Source: an uncultured Clostridia bacterium (lineage in GTDB: Bacteria > Bacillota > Clostridia > Christensenellales > Aristaeellaceae). Taken from it: a stretch of DNA of 8,056 nt. The first letter of the stretch is position 1, and each line of letters begins with the position of its first letter. A program made the translations under genes and the position numbers. Where the stretch lies: positions 1 to 8,056 of the forward strand of contig CAKUFB010000119.1 in assembly GCA_934647145.1 (NCBI GenBank), in the 5' to 3' direction. Of the stretch, positions 1-5,950 are shown piece by piece. A model generated the notes under the pieces. That model was given only the letters and a program-made list of their open reading frames with translations. It was not told where the DNA came from and ran no database searches.

Positions 1-35
1 GCAGGCGGAGCGCCCAAACCGAGCGTTCCGCCTGC
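1..35 (-). terminator. Hairpin terminator after the transporter operon
   Basis: Inverted repeat with 13-nt arms (1-13 and 23-35) and a 9-nt loop, lying 37 bp past the stop codon of the binding-protein gene. The stem is GC-rich, with one mismatch: A opposite C when read on the minus strand, or a G-U wobble on the plus strand. The U-tract expected for minus-strand termination would fall left of position 1 and cannot be seen. A bidirectional terminator shared with a convergent gene to the left is possible. Confidence 0.72.
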
Positions 36-72
36 TTTCAGTTGTCTGGTTGTCAGTTACGCGTCCGAAGGA

Positions 73-1575
73 TTACTTGTGGTTCTCGGCCCACCAGGCA
101 GTCGCTTCTTCTTCGTACTCCTGGCCGCCCTCTTCGTCCCAGCGGGCGAGGAACTCTTCGTACTCAGCCTGCACGTCGCCGGTGGTGACGATCAGGTTGC
201 AGAAGGCTTCCCACTCGATGGCGGACAGGGAGGTGCCGTACTCGGCGTCGGCTTCCAGGGTCACGGGGATGAAGACGCAGTCGATGGCGACTTCCTTCTC
301 CTTGGCCTGCATTTCGCGGGTGCAGGCGTTCAGGGTGCGGTCTTCCGCGTTGTCCACGGTGAAGCCAGCGCCGTACACGAACGCGCCGGCCGCGCGGTGC
401 ATGGTGTCGTCCTTGTACTCGCCCAGGCGCTCGTACTTGCCGTTCGCCTCGTCGGTCCACTGGAACATGGTGCCCTCAACGCCCAGATAGATCAGATCCT
501 GACCTTCCTTGGTGAAGTACATGTAGTTGATGAGCTTCAGAGCGGCCTCGGGGTTGGCGCACTTGGCGGAGATGGCGCAGGAGCAGCCGGTGGTGCCCAC
601 GTGCTCGGCGACGGCGCCGACGGTCTCGCCGGTGACTTCGCTCTTGAGCAGGATCTGCGCGAAGATGTCCTCGGGATTCTCAGGCACCTCGAAGGTGTAG
701 CGGCCCGGATACCAGTTGTTGGTGATGCCGACGGCGCGGAAGCCCAGCATGCCGACCTTGCCGTTCCACAGGCGCTCGAAGCACTCCATGCCGGAAATGG
801 TGGCGAAGTCGGGATCCATCAGGCCTTCCTGATAGAGCCGGCGGTAGAATTCAACCGCCTTGAGGTAGTTCTCGTGCTTCATGTAGGTGGTCACGGTGCC
901 GTCCTCGAGCACGATCTTCTGGCCCATGGGGATGCCGTAGGCGGCGAAGACGTTCTCGTAATAGGCGGAGCTGCCCGAGACGCCGGTATAGCCGTAGGTG
1001 TCGTTCTGGCCGTTGCCGTCCGGATCTTCCAGCGTGAACGCCTTGCAGACCTCATACAGCTCGTCCAGGGTGGTGGGGACTTCCTTGCCGACCTTGGCCA
1101 GCCAGTCCTTGCGCACGATCAGGTTCTCGATGATCTGGCCGCCCAGGCTGACCAGGCCGTACACGCCGCCGTTGGCGTTGACCGCCATGGCTTCCAGCTC
1201 ACCGTTCTGATAGGTGGCCACGATGTCGGGCGCGTTCTCGGCCAGCAGGCCGGAGTAGTCCAGCAGCTTGCCCGCGTCGCGCAGGTCGATGGCGGTCTGG
1301 CCGCTGGTGGAGAAGATGTCCGGCAGCGTGTCGGCCGCGATCAGGGTGTTGAGCTTGGTGCCGTAGTCGCCGGAGGAGATGTAGTTGAAGTGGATGTCGA
1401 TGCCGGTGCGCTTGCGCAGCTCGGTCACGACCAGGTTGTCGTCGGTGACGGTGTTGTCGCCGGCCATCATCCACTCGAGACGGGGCGCGACTTCGTCAGC
1501 CGTGGCGAAGCTCATGCCGGCGAACAGCGACAGAACCAGCGCCAGAGTCAGAACCAGGGACAGGATTCGTTTCAT
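73..1575 (-). CDS. Extracellular solute-binding protein of a carbohydrate ABC importer (LplA/AlgQ-like)
   Basis: A 500-residue protein that captures a saccharide outside the membrane and delivers it to the two permeases encoded upstream. Residues 1-26 form a signal peptide (MKR start, Leu/Val-rich core) ending in A-T-A before Asp27, a signal peptidase I type site. There is no lipobox cysteine, which is unusual for a Gram-positive binding protein. Residues 184-195 hold DPDGNGQNDTYG, the EF-hand-like calcium loop typical of the large LplA/AlgQ2 family. GVEG at 365-368 also fits that family, as does the length of about 500. The mature protein is acidic and rich in Trp, Tyr and Glu near its C-terminus. 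The ATG follows AGGAGG by 9 nt, and the gene lies 29 bp after the second permease as the last gene of the operon. The family is clear; the ligand is unknown (oligosaccharide inferred from the neighbouring glycosidases). Confidence 0.92.
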   Translation of the reverse strand: MKRILSLVLTLALVLSLFAGMSFATADEVAPRLEWMMAGDNTVTDDNLVVTELRKRTGIDIHFNYISSGDYGTKLNTLIAADTLPDIFSTSGQTAIDLRDAGKLLDYSGLLAENAPDIVATYQNGELEAMAVNANGGVYGLVSLGGQIIENLIVRKDWLAKVGKEVPTTLDELYEVCKAFTLEDPDGNGQNDTYGYTGVSGSSAYYENVFAAYGIPMGQKIVLEDGTVTTYMKHENYLKAVEFYRRLYQEGLMDPDFATISGMECFERLWNGKVGMLGFRAVGITNNWYPGRYTFEVPENPEDIFAQILLKSEVTGETVGAVAEHVGTTGCSCAISAKCANPEAALKLINYMYFTKEGQDLIYLGVEGTMFQWTDEANGKYERLGEYKDDTMHRAAGAFVYGAGFTVDNAEDRTLNACTREMQAKEKEVAIDCVFIPVTLEADAEYGTSLSAIEWEAFCNLIVTTGDVQAEYEEFLARWDEEGGQEYEEEATAWWAENHK

Positions 1576-1604
1576 TGGGGAATACCTCCTTTTGATATTA
1601 TTAT

Positions 1605-2546
1605 TTAACCCTTTACCGCGCCCACCGTGATACCCTTGGTGTAGAAGCGCTGGAGCCAGGGATAAACAATCAGGATCGGGATGACCGTGACGGCGATGAT
1701 GACCATCTGCATGGCGGTGTCGGAGATGTAGTTCTCGGCCGACGCGCCGGCAACGGCCATCGAGGCGTTGGAGGAACTGGTCTGCAGCAGCACCTGGCGC
1801 AGGTAGAGCTGCAGCACCTGGAGCTGGGGCTTGTTGGTATAGAGCAGGCAGTCCATGTAGCTGTTCCAGTTGCCCACGCCGTAGAACATGGCGATGGCCG
1901 CCAGCGACGGAGTGGACAGCGGAAGGATGATCCTGAAGAGGATGGTGAAGGCGTGCGCGCCGTCGATGCGGGCGCTCTCCTCCAGCTCGGCCGGCAGGGA
2001 CTGCATGTAGTTGCGCAGGATGAACATGTTGTACGCGCTCACCGCGCCGGGCAGGATCAGCGCCCAGAAGGTGTCGATCAGACCCAGGGACTTGACCAGC
2101 AGGTAGCTGGGAATCGTGCCGCCGCCGAAGAGCATGGTGAAGAAGATCATCATGGAGAAGCCGTTCCTGCCGCGCAGGCGCTTCACGGACAGCGGGTAGG
2201 CGGTCATGGCGCTCAGCAGCACGCTCAGCGCGGTGCCCGCGGCGGTCTTGAAGATGGTGTTCTTGTAGGCGATCCAGATCTGCGCGTTCTTGAGCACCAG
2301 CTCATAGCCGTACAGGCTGAAGCCGCGCGGATACAGGAAGATGCCGCCGCCCAGAGCCAGGCGGGCGTCGCTGATCGAGTACATCAGCACATGCCAGAAG
2401 GGGTAGATCATGATCAGGGCCAGCAGGGTCAGAATGATCAGGATAATGACGTTGCCGACGATCTCGCCGCGGGAACGGGCGATGTGGTTTTCGTGCTTCT
2501 TCGCGCCGCGCAGGGAGCGCTTGGTCATGGCCGGGTTTGCGTTCAT
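1605..2546 (-). CDS. Carbohydrate ABC transporter permease (LplC/YtcP-type, MalG-like)
   Basis: A 313-residue inner-membrane permease forming half of the translocation pore. About six hydrophobic segments are visible, near residues 31-54, 96-120, 131-150, 158-176, 210-225 and 279-297. The EAA loop that docks onto the ATPase lies at about 189-211 (EESARIDGA, then I-LP), with the expected Gly196 and the final Pro. The C-terminus YTKGITVGAVKG (302-313) closely matches the usual ending of this subfamily. The N-terminus is basic and cytoplasmic. The ATG is preceded by an AAAGGGGG ribosome site 9 nt upstream. The gene starts 18 bp after the stop of the first permease and ends 29 bp before the binding protein, so all three are co-transcribed. 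No ATPase is encoded nearby, and a shared MsmX-type ATPase is the known partner for this family. Confidence 0.94.
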   Translation of the reverse strand: MNANPAMTKRSLRGAKKHENHIARSRGEIVGNVIILIILTLLALIMIYPFWHVLMYSISDARLALGGGIFLYPRGFSLYGYELVLKNAQIWIAYKNTIFKTAAGTALSVLLSAMTAYPLSVKRLRGRNGFSMMIFFTMLFGGGTIPSYLLVKSLGLIDTFWALILPGAVSAYNMFILRNYMQSLPAELEESARIDGAHAFTILFRIILPLSTPSLAAIAMFYGVGNWNSYMDCLLYTNKPQLQVLQLYLRQVLLQTSSSNASMAVAGASAENYISDTAMQMVIIAVTVIPILIVYPWLQRFYTKGITVGAVKG

Positions 2547-2564
2547 CGTTCGTTTCCCCCTTTC

Positions 2565-3527
2565 TTACATGATGCCGCTGTCCGGATCGACCTTCTTGGC
2601 GATCCAGTTGGTGGTCAGCACCAGCACCAGGCCGATTGCCGACTTGAACAGGCCTGCGGCCGTGGCGATGGAGAACTTGGCCTCCTCCATGCCGACGCGG
2701 TAGACGTAGGTGTCGATGATGTCGCAGGTGGAGCGCACCAGCGAGTTGGAAATGGCGAAGATCTGGTCGAAGCCGGCGTTCATGATGCCGCCCACGCGGA
2801 AGATGAGCAGCGTGATGATCGTGCCGCGCAGAGAGGCCAGCGTGATGTGCCACAGCTGCCGCCACTTGCCCGCGCCGTCGATCATGGCCGCCTCGTAAAG
2901 CTGCTGGTCGATGCCGACGATGGCCGCGAGATAGACGATCGTGCCGTAGCCCGACGCCTGCCACAGATAGGACAGAATGATGACCCACATGAAGGTCTCC
3001 TTCTGGCCCAGGTAGTTGACCACGTTGATGTTGGTGCCGAAGGTCGCGTTGATCTGGCGCAGGATCGAGGGAATGACGCCGTCGGTCAGGTTGAACAGCG
3101 CGCACATCATGCCGTAGATGACGAACCAGGAAATGAAGTGCGGCAGAATGACCGCGGTCTGGATAAACTTCTTATAGAACAGCTGGCGCACTTCGTTGAT
3201 CATCAGGGAGAGAATAATCGGAGTCGGGAAGCCGCAGACGATCTTGAGCAGACTGATCTTGATGTTGTTGGTCAGGGCGCGCTGGAAGGCGACCTTGCCG
3301 AACATCTTTCTGAAAACGTCCAGGCCGATCCAGGGCGCGTCCGCAAAGCCCTTTACAATATTGTAATTCCTGAACGCGATCGTCACACCGTACATCGGCG
3401 CGTAATGGAATACAATGAAGTAAACAAGGCCGGGCACGAGCATCAGGTAGAGCCAGAAGTCATACCGAACGTCTCGAAAGAGGCGTTTCCAATAGGTGTT
3501 TCTCTTTGTGGGATTTTGCTGAACCAA
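2565..3527 (-). CDS. Carbohydrate ABC transporter permease (LplB/YteP-type, MalF-like), TTG start
   Basis: A 320-residue membrane permease, partner of the downstream MalG-like permease. Hydrophobic segments lie near residues 26-48, 90-112, 122-145, 178-203, 234-250 and 288-309. The EAA loop is at about 210-230 (YEAAMIDGAGKWRQLWHITL). The usual terminal Pro is Ala231, a small deviation. N-terminal FWLYLMLVPGLVYF is typical of the family. The start is chosen as TTG at 3527 because AGGAGG sits exactly 7 nt upstream. A longer frame reaches 3605, but its extra 26 codons cover the -35 and -10 boxes of the promoter and cannot be translated from that transcript. First gene of the transporter operon, with an mRNA leader of about 43 nt carrying repeated motifs. 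The family is secure; the substrate is unknown. Confidence 0.93.
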   Translation of the reverse strand: MVQQNPTKRNTYWKRLFRDVRYDFWLYLMLVPGLVYFIVFHYAPMYGVTIAFRNYNIVKGFADAPWIGLDVFRKMFGKVAFQRALTNNIKISLLKIVCGFPTPIILSLMINEVRQLFYKKFIQTAVILPHFISWFVIYGMMCALFNLTDGVIPSILRQINATFGTNINVVNYLGQKETFMWVIILSYLWQASGYGTIVYLAAIVGIDQQLYEAAMIDGAGKWRQLWHITLASLRGTIITLLIFRVGGIMNAGFDQIFAISNSLVRSTCDIIDTYVYRVGMEEAKFSIATAAGLFKSAIGLVLVLTTNWIAKKVDPDSGIM

Positions 3528-3540
3528 GTGATTCCCTCCT
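3525..3540 (-). promoter_or_regulatory. Ribosome binding site fixing the TTG start of the first permease
   Basis: The minus strand reads AGGAGG, then GAATCAC (7 nt), then TTG. This strong Shine-Dalgarno site at ideal spacing decides the start codon, since no ATG follows it at a suitable distance. The third copy of the AATAAACGTCnAG motif (3551-3539) runs into the first bases of this site. Confidence 0.88.
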
Positions 3541-3551
3541 TGACGTTTATT
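3539..3551 (-). repeat. 13-bp motif, copy C (leader, overlapping the ribosome site)
   Basis: The minus strand reads AATAAACGTCAAG. It matches copy A (3665-3653) at 12 of 13 positions and copy B (3570-3558) at 11 of 13. It lies 19 bp downstream of copy B. A role as an operator or leader control site is inferred from position and recurrence only. Confidence 0.5.
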
Positions 3552-3557
3552 GCACCA

Positions 3558-3570
3558 CTTGCCGTTTATA
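3558..3570 (-). repeat. 13-bp motif, copy B (at the predicted transcription start)
   Basis: The minus strand reads TATAAACGGCAAG. It covers roughly +1 to +13 of the transcript predicted from the -10 box at 3582-3577, a position where a bound repressor would block initiation. The function is inferred. Confidence 0.48.
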
Positions 3571-3576
3571 CGAGAC

Positions 3577-3605
3577 ATTATATAACATACGGAACTAGTT
3601 GTCAA
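3577..3605 (-). promoter_or_regulatory. Sigma-A promoter of the transporter operon
   Basis: TTGACA at 3605-3600, a 17-bp spacer, then TATAAT at 3582-3577: a full consensus match at the ideal spacing. Transcription would begin near 3570, giving a leader of about 43 nt to the TTG at 3527. The promoter lies downstream of the terminator at 3833-3787, so the transporter is an independent unit. So perfect a core promoter usually needs a repressor for control, which fits the repeats around it. Confidence 0.92.
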
Positions 3606-3620
3606 GGGGTTTTGAAGGGC

Positions 3621-3649
3621 GGTGAAAACTTTTTCGCCGACTTTTCACC
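3621..3649. repeat. 8-bp inverted repeat upstream of the -35 box
   Basis: GGTGAAAA (3621-3628) and TTTTCACC (3642-3649) are perfect inverted arms separated by 13 bp. The inner edge of the element is 15 bp upstream of the -35 hexamer (3605). It is not followed by a U-tract in either direction, so it looks more like a dimeric regulator site than a terminator. GTGAAA recurs nearby at 3701-3706 and 3764-3769. The function is inferred. Confidence 0.5.
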
Positions 3650-3652
3650 CTT

Positions 3653-3665
3653 CTGGACGTTTATT
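3653..3665 (-). repeat. 13-bp motif, copy A (upstream of the promoter)
   Basis: The minus strand reads AATAAACGTCCAG, 12 of 13 identical to copy C. It lies 95 bp from copy B (start to start), close to nine helical turns, so a looping arrangement is conceivable. Regulatory role inferred. Confidence 0.48.
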
Positions 3666-3786
3666 TTGTGTTGCGTCCCGATGAATCCGCCGATATTTCA
3701 GTGAAATGAACGCAGATTCGCGCGAAAACTGCATGCGCCCGCGCCTGACATTCCACCGCGGAAGTGAAAAAATACCAGCAGGTCAG

Positions 3787-3833
3787 AAAGAGACTTCGGT
3801 CTGTTTTGATGCATTACAGACCGGAGTCTCTTT
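3787..3833 (-). terminator. Rho-independent terminator of the glycosidase operon
   Basis: Perfectly placed hairpin 25 bp after the DUF6259 gene. The arms are 18 nt (3787-3804 and 3816-3833) with an 11-nt loop. One position (3796/3824) is an A-C mismatch in minus-strand RNA and a U-G wobble in plus-strand RNA. The outer pairs are AAAGAGAC/GTCTCTTT, giving an upstream A-tract and a downstream U-rich end (TCTCTTTCT on the minus strand). The plus-strand reading ends in TTTT, so termination in both directions is possible. Confidence 0.88.
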
Positions 3834-3858
3834 TACAGGTTTACATAATGTACATTTC

Positions 3859-5937
3859 TTATTCCCTGATCAGCAGCAGCGCGACGCTGTTGGGCGCCAT
3901 GCTTTCGAGCATGCCCTCGCCTTCGCCGTCCACAGTGACCCAGGAAGCGACCGTGCCCTTCTCAAGCGCCAGGTCGAGCTTAATCGTCTCCTCCGTGTCG
4001 TTCCACAGGGCGACGGCGCGCCGGCCGTCCGCGGCGACGTAGGTGTCGGCGTAGACGTTGGCGTGTGCAATGCCCTCGTCCGCGCGGAAGGCGCCCAGCA
4101 GCAGGAAGTCCTCGTACCTGCGGCGCAGATCGGAGACCTTTTTCGCGTAGACGCGGCGCTCGGGCGCGGCGTCCTCGCGGATGAAGCGCTGGTCGGTGTC
4201 ATAGCGCAGCTCCATCTCGAACTTGAAGCCGAACAGGAAGCCGTAGTTGACCATGCGCTCGTCCATCATCGGCTGCGGGTTGCGCAGGGTGATCATCGTG
4301 GCCGGGAAGCAGTACCTGAACAGCTCAGGCATCATGCTGGCGCCCTTGACGGGGTTGCGCATGCCGGGGCCGGCTACCATGCCGCCCTGCCGGGCGCTGG
4401 GCGCGCTTCCGATGCCGTGCGCGCAGTCCAGGAACTGGGAATACAGGTCGGTAATGTGCTCGGACATGAAGGCGAAGTCCTGATGCTGACCCACGCGCTC
4501 GCGGATGGCCGGGAACAGGCGCAGGCGACCCTGCGTATAGGACAGCGAGGGCTTGTTATGCAGGTGATTGTGCGCGGGGTTGAAGCACAGGTAGGGCGCC
4601 ATGCCGCCGATCTGATCGTACAGCGCGCCGTCCGCGCCGAAGGAGGCCACCCAGTCGATGCGCTCAGCCATCATGCCGTGCCACCTGGTCACCGACGGGC
4701 AGATGGTGGAGAACGCCTTGCGGGAGAAGACGCGCAGCATGTCGCTGTAGCAGAACTTGGGATAGAACTCGTAGTAGGGATTGCCCCAGATGTTCTTGCC
4801 CTCCCACTTTTCGCCCTCGGCCCTGTAGAACGGGCTGTTGAGATCCATCAGATGGCCCTGATAGTACAGCGTGACGCGTCCGCCCTTCGCCTGAACCGCC
4901 CTGATGCCGGCCTTCAGGCCCTCCGCGCCGCCCATGGTGGGGCTGACCTCGAGGTCGGGGTAGTTGTTGTCGTGGCCGGTGTGATACCAGCCGAACAGCC
5001 CCAGGCAGTCGTAGCCGTGCGCCTGCGCGATCTCGTAGAGCTCGGGCAGCGTATCGTAGGGCCAGCACTCGTTGCCGAACTGCTGCTTGTTGATGACCAG
5101 GAAGTAGCCGTTGAGCCGCTTCATCCACTCGGTGGGCTCGATCGGATGCCGCCAGGTATTCGCCCACTGGACGTACTCGTCCGCCGCTTTTCTCCAGGAG
5201 CCCCGGTACAGCTTTGCCACAAACTCGGGGATTTCCCAGGTTTCGCCCTGATTGACGAAGCACATTTTGTCCATTTCCAGGCTCACGCCGCCGCGGCCGT
5301 ACACGTCGCCCTTGACGCGCATGGACAGCACGTGGAACAACGGGTCATGCGCCGCCAGGGACAGGCAGTTTTTCTCGTCGGTCAGCGCCATCCAGCTCAT
5401 GGACAGGTGGCCGGGATAGGTCTCGGTCATCTCGTGCAGGCTCTCGCGGCCGTCGCGGCTCTTGAGCACGTTCACAATGCCATTGATCCGCTCGCCGCTC
5501 TGCATGGGATAAAGCAGATCGGCCTCGCCGTCGCCCAGGCTGTCGAATTCGCCCACGCAGGGGTAGATCAGCTCGTCGATGCAGGAGTCGGAATCGTTCC
5601 GAATCGTGCCGCCGAAGCGCACGTGATCGCCGTCGAGCGTCACGGTCAGGCGAATTTCAGCCGCCTTCTCCCCCATGTGCGTCTTCAGGTTTTTGACCGT
5701 CACCACGGCCGTTTCGCCCTCGAGCGCGACGGACACGTCCTGCTCCTCGGCAAAGGCGGTATCTTCCTTATTATCGCCCATCCGAGCCGCGTCCTGGGTA
5801 CGCAGGATGGCCGCGCGGAAAATAGGCTTGGGGTTGGCAATGCGGTTGCCGTTTTTGCCGGTCAGATCCTCCAGCCACACCAGGCGCGCCCTGTCGTCCA
5901 GCTCAAGCCGGAGCTTGTCGTTTTTGAGCGTAATCAT
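3859..5937 (-). CDS. Putative cytoplasmic glycoside hydrolase, DUF6259-type
   Basis: A 692-residue protein without a signal peptide or membrane segment. Residues 1-260 look like an N-terminal beta-sandwich. Residues about 270-560 look like a TIM barrel, and residues about 620-692 like a small beta-rich C-terminal domain (ALWNDTEETIKLDL). In the barrel, GADGALYDQIGG (435-445) offers Asp441 as a candidate nucleophile, and FAFMSEH (488-494) offers Glu493 as a candidate acid/base, an Asp-then-Glu order like GH13 and GH101 enzymes. FGWYHTGHDNNYPD (315-328) and TLYYQGHLMD (356-365) are further likely active-site loops. The family is recognised from overall pattern and remains largely uncharacterised, so neither linkage nor sugar can be named. 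The ATG has AGGAGG 8 nt upstream. That site overlaps the stop codon region of the GH50-like gene, with a 13-bp gap, which indicates tight translational coupling. Alternative: a GH36-like or other retaining alpha-glycosidase. Confidence 0.8.
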   Translation of the reverse strand: MITLKNDKLRLELDDRARLVWLEDLTGKNGNRIANPKPIFRAAILRTQDAARMGDNKEDTAFAEEQDVSVALEGETAVVTVKNLKTHMGEKAAEIRLTVTLDGDHVRFGGTIRNDSDSCIDELIYPCVGEFDSLGDGEADLLYPMQSGERINGIVNVLKSRDGRESLHEMTETYPGHLSMSWMALTDEKNCLSLAAHDPLFHVLSMRVKGDVYGRGGVSLEMDKMCFVNQGETWEIPEFVAKLYRGSWRKAADEYVQWANTWRHPIEPTEWMKRLNGYFLVINKQQFGNECWPYDTLPELYEIAQAHGYDCLGLFGWYHTGHDNNYPDLEVSPTMGGAEGLKAGIRAVQAKGGRVTLYYQGHLMDLNSPFYRAEGEKWEGKNIWGNPYYEFYPKFCYSDMLRVFSRKAFSTICPSVTRWHGMMAERIDWVASFGADGALYDQIGGMAPYLCFNPAHNHLHNKPSLSYTQGRLRLFPAIRERVGQHQDFAFMSEHITDLYSQFLDCAHGIGSAPSARQGGMVAGPGMRNPVKGASMMPELFRYCFPATMITLRNPQPMMDERMVNYGFLFGFKFEMELRYDTDQRFIREDAAPERRVYAKKVSDLRRRYEDFLLLGAFRADEGIAHANVYADTYVAADGRRAVALWNDTEETIKLDLALEKGTVASWVTVDGEGEGMLESMAPNSVALLLIRE

Positions 5938-5950
5938 CTGCTTTTCCTCC

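Larger units (their letters stand above)
3528..3858. other. Intergenic control region between the two operons (331 bp)
   Basis: This stretch separates the glycosidase unit from the transporter unit. Reading on the minus strand it holds a terminator (3833-3787), an imperfectly understood segment (3786-3666), copy A of the 13-bp motif, the inverted repeat (3649-3621), the consensus promoter (3605-3577), and copies B and C in the leader. ATTTCA-G-TGAAAT at 3695-3707 is a further 6-bp-arm palindrome. I see no convincing coding region: frames across it on either strand are uninterrupted only by chance and lack a ribosome site. Confidence 0.8.

Noticed and set aside
79..1608. A 509-codon open frame on the plus strand opposite the binding-protein gene
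   Set aside because: Repetitive Val/Gly/Ala/Asp composition and no ribosome site; it mirrors the well-supported minus-strand gene.
3528..3576. A riboswitch or attenuator in the transporter leader
   Set aside because: The leader is only about 43 nt and shows no stable hairpin or competing terminator; the repeats there are direct, not inverted.
3621..3649. Reading the inverted repeat as a second terminator or a CRE site
   Set aside because: There is no U-tract on either side, and the central CG spacing does not match the catabolite-control consensus.
1953..3704. A 583-codon open frame on the plus strand across both permeases
   Set aside because: The protein is rich in His, Gln, Asp and Val, without membrane segments or motifs, and crosses the minus-strand promoter and both permease genes. 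Antisense shadow.
5938..5950. A separate promoter for the DUF6259 gene
   Set aside because: The gap is 13 bp and is filled by the ribosome site; co-transcription with the GH50-like gene is the simpler reading.
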